64,000 nucleotides of DNA from Ecdyonurus torrentis (GCA_949318235.1 OX439137.1:4129789-4193788); one strand, 5' to 3'; positions 34,253 through 48,120 are shown, numbered from the stretch's first letter. A program made the numbers and translations. Notes: a model not told the origin generated them from the sequence alone.

Positions 34253-35333
34253 AAGTTATATATAACGGCATTCCACATTAAAGCATTTTTAAGTTTCTGC
34301 AGTGTAGTTTTTAAAGCTAACAAGTAAGTATAATAATACTGTAGTTAAAAATAAATATGCGAAATTATTATTACATTATTACGACGGAATTCAACAATAT
34401 TTATTCAAAACAACAAAATTTCACAAAAAAATAAATAAATAAATAAACAAATAACAAGAAAAAAGAAAGAAAATAAAGAAAGAAACAATTTTTACAAAAT
34501 TGCAGAGCATAATTATTTCCATAATTACAACTTTTAGTAATATTCATTCTATTTCATGCAGATAAGATGTAATTGTAAATGCTGTGTGCCTTATTTCTTT
34601 TTTGTCCCATAAGGCTTTTTTCCCTCAGAGTATAACAAAGAGTATAGTGAGTTAATAAGAGCAGGACAGACAGGCAGACATTTATTTACATCAGAAACAG
34701 AGAGGACATAGAGATTTTTGATTACGGAATATAAATACATCTATAAATCGTGATATATTATAATGCACACAAAAAATAAACTACATTTAACATAGAAATG
34801 CATAAATTTGTATAATTCCTTAATATTCTCTCCTGTCATCATTATATTAATAAAGTATATTTTACATCATCATGGAAGCTTTATGCTCGAGTCGTCGTCC
34901 CTGATAATTTAAAAGATGTTTCCCAAAGCTTGACCTCGATACATGTTGTTGGTCACTGCAGTTTAATTGTCGTTATACGTGTGTGTGTGTGTGTGTGTGT
35001 GAGGATAAAACAAGGACGTTATCTAATCTCCATTGTTGGAAAGATATTACACTAAAAAAAAAATAATAATAATAATAAAAAAAAAAAGTGAGAGAAGAAA
35101 AAATTGGTCAAACCAAGATCAGATATTTTTACAACCGGATGCACCCCCTTTTCTTTTCTCAAACAGTTTTCCCAGATAAACACCAAAAACATGCAGTAAT
35201 AAACAAAGGATAAAATTCAGTGTGATAATTTATTTAAATTGAGATAAAGTAAGACACTTATTAAAACACTTCGAAGGATTGCATAAGCCTTTGAAAAGGC
35301 GAGTATCATTAAAATTTAGATTTTGAGTTTTCG

Positions 35334-35364
<31 letters not shown>

Positions 35365-36480
35365 GAAAACCCCTTAACCCCTTGGTGCATTACGTGTATA
35401 CTTTTAACCTGAAGAATAGTGAAGTTATCATAATTATATGTTATTAACCTTTTAAATGTATAAATAATATCAGGAAATTTTATTTTCATTTATTTATTTA
35501 TATTTATTTTTTTTATAATGTTGTAAACTCATGTAAATTTTATTTTACAAAATAATTAACTATATATTTATTTTATTGATTTTCGCACCAGCCAACAATA
35601 CGAGAATCTTGATTGGATAAAAAAATGTCTCACAATAATGATTAAAAAAAAAAAAAAAAAAAAAAAAAAACGTAAAGCGACTGATTTGGACATAATCTAA
35701 TTTATTATTATAAAGATATAACATGCTATAATAATAAAAGTTTTTTCCGTGTATAATATTATGATATCTTGCATTTTTATAATAATTAAGTGATGAATAT
35801 CAAGCCAGGATACATATACTGCTGCAATATAATTGTCGTCAAGAAAAAAAAAACTATTAAAACAAAAAGAGTCAAAAGATCATACCTTTATTACATTTAT
35901 AAATTGTTATCTTTAACTAATTAAATAATTAGTAATTATTTAGAAATTATGAAGTTAAGTATCTACATTGTTTAAGATTATACTGTAATGAATTTAAAAA
36001 TAGAAATGTTAGACAGAGTAAGAAAAAAAGTAAAATATATTTATGAATTAAAAAAGTTTCGAAATAGAGAATAATATAGAATTATACCGGCGATAATAAT
36101 AAAAATAGAAATTATAACTTAAAACGCTTTGCCTATCTCTCTTTTAAAATTTCAAGAAACAATGCAGTATTTTCTCAAAATTTGAAAGGAAGGGGGGGGG
36201 GGGCTTTTTTCTCCCCATACGTGAAAAGTACACAAGTTTAAGCGTAAAAATTTTCTTCATAATTAAAAAAAATTAATTATAATTTATAAGTTAAATTGGG
36301 TGTCCCGCGCCTTTGATTGGTGCAAACAAGTATTGGTGATAACAAGTATTGTCAGATTTCAATTTCAATCAAAATTTCTAAAATTATTATTACTATTATA
36401 TTTTAAAATATAAAGAAAAACAGAGAAACTCCTCCTTTATACAAAAATATATTATAGAACCAAATATGTACACTGAAACA
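34253..36480. other. AT-rich intergenic DNA
   Basis: Homopolymer runs (T at 35338-35364, A at 35643-35670), a short (GT)n at 34979-35002 and scattered AT repeats. No gene supported. Confidence 0.4.
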
Positions 36481-36489
36481 AGATGTATG

Positions 36490-36890
36490 CCAAAACCACG
36501 TCTTTCCCGCCAAAAGCTACATCCGTGGTGCTAAACCAATCAGATAGCATGTTATAAACCTACTAGCCAATCACAGTTGACTTTATACATAGTTAATTAC
36601 ACTGCATCCGCTCGAACTATATAGTATTGGGAAAGTTGTATTGTATTGATCGCTTTATGTTTCCTCTAACAACAGGAAAAGGAAACCATGTGATCAAAAA
36701 GTTCATTTTCCGAAAGAAAAATGACTTCAATGTACCTTCCGGTTGCCGGAAGTTCTGTCTTTTAAATCAATTTCCGGTGTTATTGGAAGAACCATCAGAC
36801 CTAGCTTGCTCCTGGCGCGAAGTTATCTCCCACTTTTACCATCACGTGGTTTCCGCTTCCGGCATTTTATTTTCCTGTTTTTATAGGTTT
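36490..36890. other. Less AT-rich segment with clustered promoter-like motifs
   Basis: It contains TTTCCCGCCAAA (E2F-type) near 36503, two CCAAT motifs and a CTTCCGG-TTG-CCGGAAG dyad (ETS-type) near 36738, plus further TTCCGG copies. A diverged copy of its left part lies near 57995-58075, so it may be repeat-derived. The 89-codon frame here has no known domain. Confidence 0.3.
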
Positions 36891-37068
36891 ACATAAAATG
36901 TCCATGAATGGTCTATATTATTGTATATTATATTACATATGGGCGTCAGTATGTATGCTTTTGACCAATATGAAATAAATAAACAATAACACCTTCCGGT
37001 GAATATTTGTTGGACTACCTGGGTAGCTACTTCACCTGTATAATTATAAATTTTATAAAATTTACCAT

Positions 37069-37346
37069 CACTCTAAAAATTGGTGCATTACTTTAGTTAC
37101 GAATCCTAACTTATTTAAAATAATCACTTTTAAATTTAATAAAAGTAACTAAAATAATGCATTTTAGCAAGTTACTAACAATAGCTTTTTTAAAACTTTA
37201 AATAGCTTGAATAAACTTCAAACAACTTAAATTAGCTATTTTTAATAACTTGCTAAATTGTATTATTTTAGCTACTCATAATAACTTAAAATTGATGCTG
37301 ATCTGATAAGATTCGTAACTAAAGTAAGGCACCAGTTTTTAGAGTG
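37069..37346. mobile_element. MITE family H, copy 2
   Basis: CACTCTAAAAATTGGTGCAT at the left and the inverse ending CACCAGTTTTTAGAGTG at the right. A nested inner pair of inverted repeats carries AAAATAATGCATTTTAGCAA. It is 278 bp and uninterrupted, unlike copy 1. Confidence 0.85.
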
Positions 37347-37795
37347 TTTGAACTCTTTATAATCATTATCTATAACCTAAATACTCTGTAAAGACATAGA
37401 ACGTAATAAAATCTTATATCTTAAATATTTCATTGTGATAACCGAACGGTTTTCTCAGTGCAAAAGAAGTGAGAGCGTGCATAATTGAAAATTTGATGTA
37501 TACGCCATTCTATATTTCACTTATCACTTATGTTATTGTTATTATATTAAATGAACAATAGTTTCAAATATGTTTCATATATACACGCAGAATTAAGCAA
37601 TTTTGAGCTCCTTTTATTATTATTATAAATTATAATTAACAAACACGAAAAATAAATATCTACAGAGCTCTCAGTAAGATTTTCAATTTTTAGACGTTTG
37701 TTTATTTTGTGATTTACAATTTCGTACGAAAAGAACCAAGACAAAAATAAATAAATAAATAAAATAAATATATAACTATATGTTGTCTGTATTAT

Positions 37796-38026
37796 TTTGC
37801 TCAGCATAAGGACAATATAGGTTTTTAGATATATTCTTTGGAAAATTAATCAATTTTTCTAGTATACTTTAAAACCTAATTCAACCTATGTTCACAGCAT
37901 ATCAATGTATAAAAAATATTGCCAAGTATTTTTAAACTGTCAAAAGCTTCAATTTCCTATACTAGCCTATGTTATTTAGTGCTCACATATGGCGTCGACT
38001 TTTTTATGAATGCAAACACCATGAAT
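37796..38026 (-). mobile_element. MITE family B, copy 10 (partial)
   Basis: From CTCAGCATAAGGACAATATA to GGCGTCGACTTTTTTATGAA; the CRE-bearing end is missing. Confidence 0.65.
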
Positions 38027-38633
38027 ACAAAACTCTCAAACTTGTTCAAAAAAAAAAAAAAAAAAAAAAACGCAATTTTATTAAAAAATAATTAGGTGAT
38101 CATCATGTTTTCTTCCTTAGCAACACAAAAAACAATGGTTTACAAACACCTTATGATGTTAAACGAAAGTTAATCTGTGGAGCACATTAACCAATCACAG
38201 CGGGTAATTGAAAGCGAGTCGCATAATTTCCTATCATTTCATTGAGAGGTTGTTATGCCTGATTTCGCCCAATAAAAGCCGTTAATTATTTTATTATTAT
38301 TAAACCTTAATTTTAACTTCTTTTTTTTTATAAAAACTAAAGCACTGACAAGTGAGACTAGAAATCAGTAAAGGAGACAGACTTCTACGTATTTTAAGCA
38401 GTTAAAATTTTTTTATTATACTACTGCTAATAAAGTTAAAATTTAAGTTCAAATAAACTGCATTTTCCACTTTTTTTCTTTCTTTTTGCGTGAGCTACAT
38501 TATAATAAAGTAAATATGAATGAATAAATAAGAACACACGTGCTGAACATTAAATATCTGAACTCTTTCTCGGTGTAAAATGCTGTAAATTAATATAATT
38601 TTTTTCTTACATTTATATTCCTATTATTTTTTG

Positions 38634-38742
<109 letters not shown>

Positions 38743-38870
38743 CGATTGCACAAAGATAAAAAATCAGTTCTCTCAATCAAACAGGCATGCAAACTAGTAT
38801 CATATAAAAAAGCAATATAGAGAATAGAAAATAAACTAATTTGTAGTCACGCAAGAAAAAAAAATCCTTT

Positions 38871-38912
<42 letters not shown>

Positions 38913-39181
38913 TAGCACCAAAGTTATAAAAGAATTCTCTCAATTTTTTTCTCGCTTCTTTATACTTTGCATAAAAAAAATATAACGATGAGAAAATGTG
39001 TGACATCATCGTATTTCCGGTAACTTCAGAGAGAAATTCTTTCATGATTTTTAATTCGTTGAATGGTATGTGTGATGTGTTATACATTTTTTTTTATTTG
39101 ATTTTTTAAATGAGTAATAAATTAATATTTTATATCACATGGTACATACACATTTTATTCTTACGTATAAGTTACGGCTTT

Positions 39182-39281
<100 letters not shown>

Positions 39282-39362
39282 CAGATTTTAATTTTATATT
39301 AATTTTGTAATTCAAGTTAAGTTTGTAAAGTTGTTTAATATAGGTCTTACTGGTACAAGGAA

Positions 39363-39566
39363 ATAAATTACGTAATTTATGCTTGTATTGCATAAAAACT
39401 CTATATTTTGTTCTAGAGCACAAATGTTGCTTTTTTGTATAATGATAGCATAAGTTATTATGCTGAACGTCTTATGCTATTATTTTCTACAAAATATAGC
39501 ACAAATTAGTACGTATTTATAAAATGTTGCTGCATTTTATAGCATTATCATTACGAATTTATTTTT
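39363..39566 (+). repeat. Family J repeat
   Basis: It starts ATAAATTACGTAATTTATGC, with GATAGCATAAGTTATTATGC inside and TAGCATTATCATTACGAATT at the right end. Confidence 0.65.
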
Positions 39567-39753
39567 ATCCTGCGTAGGTCGTGCGGAAAAAGCGACAATT
39601 GCAATGGTTCCTATAATTTCCTATTTTTTAGTATTGCAGTATATTACTATAATGTATTCGGGACCATTCGACTGATGAAAAATTAGTCTTTTGAAATACT
39701 GTGCTGCCCTGATTTTGCATGATAACAATTTTTGTAAATAAAGTATAATATGC

Positions 39754-39794
<41 letters not shown>

Positions 39795-40446
39795 TTTAGG
39801 GAAAAAATAATAATACAAATAAAAATATAAATCAAAGTCATGAATTATTAGTTTATTTTTTAAAACGAAAATAATTATGAATTCCACATGCAAATTAAAA
39901 TATTAAATCATATTCTGATAAAATTAGCAAACAATTTTTGGAATATTTATTATTAAATATGCACATAAAAATACTGTTAGATACAAGGAACGTGTAAACA
40001 ATAGCTAATAATAATAATAATGTAATTTGTTATAAAGAAAGGTAGGGCAGGATATAGGTAGGTAAATCAGGCATTAATGTTTGACACGTGTAACATATTA
40101 TGACACGTGTATATGTATAACAAGATTCACAGAAGATCGAGAAGCGGCTTGTTTGTATTTTAAATTTTCAAAGCTAATGACAATATAGATTAGCACATCC
40201 CATACAGTGTTGTATTATGATTATACTGTCGAGGCGTGAGAAAACTATCTTGGAGAAGTTGTGCCACTTTGCCTTTCCCGCCAAATTTTTATAATATGCA
40301 CTAGTCACGTGACTTTTCATTGATATCTATCCGAGGTCAGCCACGTGGAGACACGAGAGAGAGAGAGAGAGAGAGATTAGAATGCTGTTGTTATATGATA
40401 TGAAGTGATATTTAAATACATATAAATATACAATTGAATATAAAAA

Positions 40447-40856
<410 letters not shown>

Positions 40857-41070
40857 TAAGTAAAGTTCCTTAAGTAAAAATAAATTGCAGTGATTAGTTA
40901 TGTAAAAGCATAGTTTTGATTTTAGTTTTAAATTTTAACCTTTCAGCATACTGTATATATTTATGATAAAATATCATTTCCGTTCGCTGTTTATTGTTTA
41001 TTATATTTAGCTATATAGTTGGCAAGTTGATTATAATTAAAATATGATTATTGTTTCTTTTAACATGCAA

Positions 41071-42125
41071 ATCCCTGCTCGAAAATCTTGCCAAGTTCTT
41101 GTCAGGAACTTACCAAGAACTTAGCAAGTTCTTGTTTAAGATCTTGTCAAGATCGTGCCACGATCTTGTCAAGATCGTGTTAAGATCGTGTCAAGATCTT
41201 GCCAAAATCGTGTCAAGATCTTGACAAGATCGTGTCAAGTTCTTGCAAAATCGTGCCAAGTTCTTGACAAGATCTTGGATAAATAATTAATTTTAATTAA
41301 AATTAATAATTAAAATGTAGGAAAATTTATTCTGCACATTCTGCAGTACACAATAAAGAGAAATCAATAAAAAAAACATTTCTAGCGCAATAAAAAAATT
41401 GGTCACCCATCCATCTACTAAACTCGCTCCACGTTGCTTGACTTTGGTGATCACTAATGAGGCTGTCCTTACACTGCTCTTTTCTGACTCTTATGGACTT
41501 TACGTATTATTTGCGCTATATAAAGTTCTAAATGTTTGGACTTAGATTGTCGAGATGTCAGAAAGGTTAAAAATATGAAATTTGGTTTCTAGGGGTTAAA
41601 AGGGATGAGGAACCTGTTCTTGGCATCAAAAATGTTCTATCAAAACTCCTTAACCCTTTTTCAACCCCTAATTAATATTCCAAGATCTTACCAAGAACTT
41701 GTCAAGATTTTGAGCCAAGAAATTTCTGAATCAAGAAATCTTAAATTTTTTTACAAATTTTGCCAAGATTGAACCAAGAAACTGAATCCTGGCAAGAACT
41801 TGCCAAGATTTTTTTTTAATATTTATAAGAAATTAGCCAAGATCTTGGCAAGAAATCGTAACTAAGATCTTGGTAAATTTCTTGTCAAGAACTTGCCAAG
41901 AACTAAGATCTTGGCATAATCTTACTAAGATCTTGCCAAGAAAATGTTTATCAAGATCTTGAAGTAAGTTCTTGGTAAGAACTTACCAAGAAATACTCAG
42001 TCAAGATCTTGAGACAAGTTCTTGGCAAGTTCTTACTAAGAAACTGTTTCTTGGCAGGAACTTGCCAAGTTCTTGCTAAGAAACGGGTTCTTGGCAAGAA
42101 CTTGCCAAGATTTTCGAGCAGGGAT
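41071..42125. mobile_element. Foldback element L1 with AAGATCTTG arms and 5S-like core
   Basis: The ends are ATCCCTGCTCGAAAATCTTG and its inverse. The arms (41071-41280 and about 41680-42125) are irregular arrays of self-complementary short units such as CTTGGCAAG and AAGATCTTG. The central 400 bp is unique and holds a 5S-rRNA-like stretch. The architecture recalls foldback transposons, whose long terminal repeats are built of short repeats. No protein is encoded. Confidence 0.85.
41401..41455 (-). ncRNA. 5S-rRNA-like segment in foldback L1
   Basis: On the minus strand it reads TGATCACCAAAGTCAAGCAA then CGT, and ends AGATGGATGGGTGACC. This follows the 5S rRNA region spanning box A to box C. 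A run of seven T comes right after GGTGACC, a possible Pol III stop. It is a fragment of about 55 bp, not a full 5S gene. Confidence 0.65.
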
Positions 42126-42323
42126 TATCTCTCTTGAAATTTAAATAACGATTAATCACCGAGCATATTTATTAGGAAACATAATCAATATATATATTTT
42201 TTTCAGGCACTTAAAACTGTTCTCACCTCCCTACTACTTTCACTCCCACCTAAAAAAAAGTGAAATTATGGGAATTATTTTAAGAATAAGTAGTATAGGG
42301 CATTATACTTCACATATTCCCCC

Positions 42324-43542
42324 CCTGCTCAAAAATCCTGTACAAGATCTTGTTCAGGATCTTGCATGATCTTGTGCAAAATTTTTAATCTTGCCCTGCA
42401 AGATCTTGGCCAGGATCTTGCAAGATCTTGCACGGGTTCCTGCAAGATCTTGCAAGATCCTGCAAGATTTTTTTTCAAATTTCTTGCGCAGGATCTTGCT
42501 CAGGATCCCGTGCAAGATTTTTTAATTAACATTTTTAGTAATTAAAAGCGCTGAACACCTGTGGGTGACAACTTAAATTCTAAAATATGTTATAAAAAGC
42601 AATATTGATTTTTTTTTCATATTTTACAACGTTTAATTTAATTTTATATTTGATTTCTTAATGATGTACACCCATCTTAGTATTGGCCACGCTCGACGTT
42701 GCTTGACTTCGGTGATCGCGTAGAAGTTCCCTGGACCATTCTGCCATCATGACATCTTGTATTATAGATGGTTGAATGTTCTATTTATACTTTGATATTG
42801 CTATTGACGTGTTATAACATGTTTTTCTAACATACTTTGCCCATTTCTACCCCAAAAAGTTCACCCCAGGGTAAATTAATTACAAAATAGAAGAATTATA
42901 ATTATTGAATGAAAATAATTGTAAAATATTAGGTTTTTTAATTGTAAATTCACCATAAATTAGTACTTATTGAAAGAAATAATTAACCTACCAACAGTTT
43001 ATTTTAATAATTGTTTGAGAGTTAATTTTTTATATTATTTGGGGTGGAAAAATTAGGGGTGCGTTTTATCCTGCTCAGGAAAGCACAAGATTCTCAAAAA
43101 AAATCTCAGGATACGCAAGATATTAAGATCTTGAACAGGATTTGCAAAAAAATATCTTGCACAAGACAAATTAAATTTGTCCTGCAGGATCTTGCAAGAT
43201 CCCGTGCAAGATCATATAGGATCCTGTGCAAGAGGTCCTGAACAGGACTTTTAATTTTTCTTGCAAGATCCTGTGCAAGATTGGCAGGATCTTGTGCAAG
43301 ACGTTCCCACTCAAGATCATAAAATTTGTCTTGCAAGATCTTGCATGACCCCGTGCAAGATTATGCAGGATCCTGTGCAAGATCATGCAGGATCCTGCAA
43401 GAAATTTGTCTTGCAAGATCTTGCAGGATCTTGCAGGACCCCGTGCAAGATCTTGCAAGATCTTGCGCAGGATCTTGCAAGAAGCCAAATCTTGCAAGAT
43501 CTTGCGGGGTCCTGCAAGATCCTGCGCAGGATTTTTGAGCAG
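42324..43542. mobile_element. Foldback element L2 with GATCTTGCAAGATC arms and 5S-like core
   Basis: The ends are CCTGCTCAAAAATCCTG and its inverse. The arms (42324-42530, 43076-43542) are arrays of AAGATCTTG, CAGGATCTTG and related palindromic units. The spacer holds another 5S-like segment. It sits 200 bp from L1 and shares its layout and near-identical termini, but the arm sequence differs (GGATC versus GGCAAG types). Overlapping open frames in the right arm are repeat artefacts. Confidence 0.85.
42669..42719 (-). ncRNA. 5S-rRNA-like segment in foldback L2
   Basis: The minus strand reads GCGATCACCGAAGTCAAGCA then ACGTCGAGCG, with AAGATGGGTG at its end. It matches the box A, intermediate element and box C stretch of animal 5S rRNA closely, more closely than the L1 copy at the box A side. 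The 5' portion of 5S is weak or absent. Confidence 0.7.
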
Positions 43543-43824
43543 GCCCACTCTTTTTCCTTTTTAATAAAATGTCAAACTATAAGTGGACAATAATAAATAC
43601 GGAATAATTATTTGATACCCATTCCAGAAACAATATTTCATTGCAACAAAATTTTTGGTATATATTTCATAGCAAATTCTGCTGCAAGGTGAAAAATAAT
43701 AAAATTGACAAGCTTTGCTGTATAGAACATAATTATGTGCTTCTACAACATAATATTGTTGTTGGATGTCTTCTAATCTTTCAGTATAGAGTTTTATATC
43801 TTTGTAGTGAAAAGTAGCTTTGCT

Positions 43825-44103
43825 ATATAGTGTGTATGCGCATGACGTCATATTAAATGCATTTCATCGCCATACTAGAGCAATGAATAGCATAGGACAA
43901 ACTTGGTTTTTGGATATTTTCTTTGAAAAATTAGTTGTTGTTTTCCCGAATACTTGAAAACCTAATTCAAACTTTTAAAAACATCAATGCTCTCAAAAAT
44001 ATTGCAAAGTATTTTTAAACTGGCAAAGTGTGTTATTTGCCCATATCGAATCATGTTATTTAGTGCTTACAAATGGCGTCGACCTCTATATTAACACCCT
44101 ATA
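43825..44103 (-). mobile_element. MITE family B, copy 11
   Basis: It starts TATATAGTGTGTATGCGCAT and ends TTAACACCCTATA. TGACGTCA is at 43843-43850. It is complete and in reverse orientation. Confidence 0.82.
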
Positions 44104-44872
44104 CATTATAGCTTAGACAAAACACAGTAAAAACTTCAGTCTCTTCTGTAAATGCACAGCATAAAAAATAATAAATTAATGCTAAACCATAAATTCAGCA
44201 CGTAACTTTTATACGTGTATTTAAAGAAGAGGGGGTGGTAAAAAAAACACCAGACAAAATTAAGAGCAATTCCATGAAATCAACTATAATTTTAGTTTCC
44301 AATGACAAATTAATGATGCAATAATAAAAAATAAAGCCGCAGACACATTAGTATAGGTAAAAAAAATTAGCATAATAAAAAAAAACATACTCGTGACAAT
44401 AAAAAAAATACTCGATGACCTTTCTCATAAAATTCCTATCTTACGAGTATTTTTTTTTTATCACTTATTTTGTTTCTTTTTACTATACGTCTCTCTACAT
44501 AGCGCCCGCTAACTGCGTTTAAAAAACCCTACACGTGCAAGGCGTGCAAGGCCAATATTATGACGTCATGAAAATTTGGCGGGAAATATTAACCAATGAG
44601 AGTAAAGGAAAACATTACCACGAGATAATTATATGGAGTGTCATTATATTATTATTATTATTGTTGTTGCTATAGCAACGCAGCGTATACCGTAATATGA
44701 AGATTATTATGTTTCCTTTAATACTTGATTTAATTTTATAAAATTAACTTCTTTTTTTTTTCAATATATTTTGATTAATTATTATAACATATTGTATTAA
44801 TTATGCTAATTTGATTTTGATTAATTATTAAATATTTCAAAGATAGTATATAGTATAGTATCTAAATACGTA

Positions 44873-45024
44873 TTAACGCAATTTCAGCATAATATTATTT
44901 ATCATAACAACATAATATTGTGCTATTATAAAGCAACTGTAATGTTGCACAGCATAATTATTTTGTACAATTAAAAAATAGTAAAATTTACGCTATATGC
45001 ATAATGTAGTATAAATTACGTAAT
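44873..45024 (-). repeat. Family J repeat, reverse copy
   Basis: It ends TATAAATTACGTAATTTTTA, the inverse of other J starts. A (TAAA)n array begins about 80 bp further right. Confidence 0.55.
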
Positions 45025-45107
45025 TTTTATTTCTGTATCTAATATATAAGTAATTAACGCCTACCTGTTTTGCATAACAGTAAATGAATAAATAAATGAG
45101 AATAAAG

Positions 45108-45109
45108 AA

Positions 45110-45184
<75 letters not shown>

Positions 45185-45186
45185 AT
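45108..45186. repeat. (TAAA)n microsatellite
   Basis: About 20 units; it lies between a family J repeat and element F. Confidence 0.95.
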
Positions 45187-45229
45187 GTCTTAAAAATAAA
45201 TAAATCAGTAAATTAATAAGTATTATATA

Positions 45230-45969
45230 CACGGTGTAATAGAAAGGTGAAGACTCTCGAACATATTTTTGAAACAAGTGCGTCACTAGTTCATACCAAC
45301 TGCCTAGAGAGGGCAAGCGAGTAGATAGGGGCTAGAAATCTCTCTCTAGTGTCTCCCGCAATGGTAAATGAATGAGCGAGTACGAAGAGGTACCCATCAT
45401 TATATCTAAAGTAGTTTTTATCGCAAAGAGATGATTTTTGTTTTAAATTTGAGAAGACTATCCAACCCTTAAGCCATCAAAATTTCAGATCTGAATAGCT
45501 ATTAGTACCGTACCAATAAAATCCTAAAGTAACCCCTCTAACTCGCTCGCAAACTGCTCGCAGCTGAAGCACGGCTTGTCAAATTAGCGCTAGGTGCAGT
45601 TTATAAGGCATCCCCACTTTATCTCCCGATTGAAACTTCGTAAATTTTCAACTTTTTTCGTTGAACGTTGCAAATAATAATAAAAAAGGCGCAATGTAAA
45701 AACTTTTGAAAAGTTCCTTCCTCTCACAAAATATGCGGAGCATATTGATGCGCATAAAACAAAAAACATGATAACATAAAACAAAACAATGAATATTTCT
45801 TTTGTTTTACCTTACGTTTAATTATGTTTAGTTTAGTTATTCATTGACTTATGGGTTGAATTATCAAACTCTTTTGAAAAGTATAAATTATGCTGAAATA
45901 TTTATTTATTTAATTATCACAAACACACACACATAAATTTATAATATATATATATATATATAATGTAGA

Positions 45970-46050
<81 letters not shown>

Positions 46051-47294
46051 TATTACTTACTAATTAAATTTGTTAAAATTTATATATTTCCATTATGCAT
46101 GAACGAAAAGAAACACCATTATTAGCTTTCAAAACTATAAACCCCATAGTACCGCCTAGAATAAAGTTTTTAGAATTGCTGACACAGTTGTTTTTTGTTT
46201 TGTACATAAAGATGAAAATAATTACTTCGTTGCGATTAACATTGTGGTCATTCATAAAATTAATTTTAACTTTAAAAAACCATGCGATTAAAACGTTCTT
46301 TAAAAAAAAATTTAAGTATAAATAATTTTAATTGCCATGTTTATGTTTTATAATTCATTAATTGTATATTTTGTACATGCATTTCAGTATATCGTTGAAG
46401 TGCATTATATAATGTTTTATAGGTATTTATATTATATGCATCATTTTTTTTTTTTTTTTTTTTACATTTTCATTGCAAAATAAATTGATATGTATATTAT
46501 AAAAGAAATTGTAGAACTTTTTTATGTACTATTTCATTATAATCTGCAAATTTATACTTTTAATGGAGTAGTGTTTTAGCGAATATAAATATATATAATG
46601 TAGTTGTAATATGTAAAAAATTTAGTTAGATTTTATAATTTAATCTTGAATATCTTTGTATTATTATTACTTCGATATAAAAGTTAATAAGTTAAGAAAG
46701 TAATATATAAAATATATATAAATAATAATATATATATTTAATATTAAATAATACAATAGCTCTTAATATTTTTGTGTGTAGTTTATTATTTATTATTTTT
46801 CCTTTCATCTATATATTTAATAATGTTTGACTTTTTTCTTCGTCATTTTACCTGATTATCGTAATACCGAGAATGAACGAAGTTACTTCGGCTTTTCACG
46901 AATGTATGCGAGTGTATTCCGCGCTAATTTGACAAGCCGTGCTTCAGCTGCGAGCAGTTTGCGAGCGAGTTAAAGGGGTTACTTTAGGATTTTATTGGTA
47001 CGGTACTAATAGCTATTCAGATCTGAAATTTTGATGGCTTAAGGGTTGGATAGTCTTCTCAAATTTAAAACAAAAATCATCTCTTTGCGATAAAAACTAC
47101 TTTAGATATAATGATGGGTACCTCTTCGTACTCGCTCATTCATTTACCATTGCGGGAGGCACTAGAGAGAGATTTCTAGCCCCTATCTACTCGCTTGCCA
47201 TCTCTAGGCAGTTGGTATGAACTAGTGACGCACTTGTTTCAAAAATTTATAACGGGGCGTATAGGAAGAGTCTTCACCTTTCTATTACACCGTG
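45230..47294. mobile_element. Element F: about 365-bp inverted repeats, 8-bp target duplication
   Basis: The arms 45230-45590 and 46921-47294 are near-identical reverse complements starting CACGGTGTAATAG. ATTATATA flanks both sides (45222-45229, 47295-47302), an 8-bp duplication as made by hAT and some other superfamilies. The 1.3-kb centre is AT-rich with an (AT)n array at about 45943-46046 and no transposase frame. It is non-autonomous; superfamily unproven, since the ends are not the usual hAT CAGNG. Confidence 0.92.
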
Positions 47295-47868
47295 ATTATA
47301 TAAAATTAATAAGAAACATGTAAAGCATTTTTTGTGTGAAATTTTTAAAAAATTTAAATTGATTTCTTTTTGTATTTTTTAAAAAAATAAACAATTACGA
47401 AAAATCTCATCTATTTTTAAATAGAAATATGCTTTATAGGATTGTCACGGTGAAAATGCACTTTTTTCATAACAATAGGATCAATATATTATACACAAAA
47501 ACGTAAACAATTTTTTTATTGTTGTTTTATTATGCATGTTGTAGGTCATTTAAATCAAAAGCTTTCGGTAACAGGTTATTTATGGTATCTAAACTTCCTG
47601 AATATGAAAAGGTAACACATTGTTCTTCAACATAATTTTATTATTATTAATTTATTCTTTAGCTTTTGTCTCCTTATTTTTTTATGCATTTTATTAATAT
47701 ATTTTTATTTGTATACAGGTGATGGGCAGGCATATTGTTAAATTGGGTGATTAATGTTACCGCCGCGATGATGAAAACTTTTTTTTTTAAATTCTAAAAC
47801 ACAGTTCAAAGTCTGAAACAAGTGCACAGAAAGAAGAGTTTCATCACTATGCTGTAAAGAGCCAAAGC

Positions 47869-48120
47869 TATAGGGTGCTTGCATTCATATAAAAGTCGAC
47901 GCCATACGTGAGCACTAAATAACATGGGCCAGCATGGGAAAATGATATTTTTAGCCAGTTAAAAAATACTTAGGAGTAATATTTGTATGAGAGCATTATA
48001 GTGTTCTTAATAGGTTGAATTAGGTTATGCAAGAAAAATAATAATAACCATAAAATTAACTAATTTTCCAAAAAGAAAAATAGGCAAAAACAACGTTTGT
48101 CCTATGCTGAGCAATGTTAT
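47869..48120 (+). mobile_element. MITE family B, copy 12 (right end lost)
   Basis: It starts TATAGGGTGCTTGCATTCAT and stops after GTCCTATGCTGAGCAATGTT, without the CRE-bearing end. Confidence 0.75.

Noticed and set aside
34880..34990. Possible short terminal exon on the minus strand (an acceptor-like CTGCAG followed by about 23 open codons)
   Set aside because: No partner exon and no protein similarity I recognise; a chance match is likely.
36627..36896. 89-codon plus-strand frame in a less AT-rich patch
   Set aside because: No domain; the patch looks regulatory or repeat-derived and a diverged copy of its left part occurs near 57995.
43044..43593. Overlapping frames on both strands rich in QDLARS or QDPV repeats
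   Set aside because: They are translations of the GATCTTGCAAGATC arm repeats of foldback L2.
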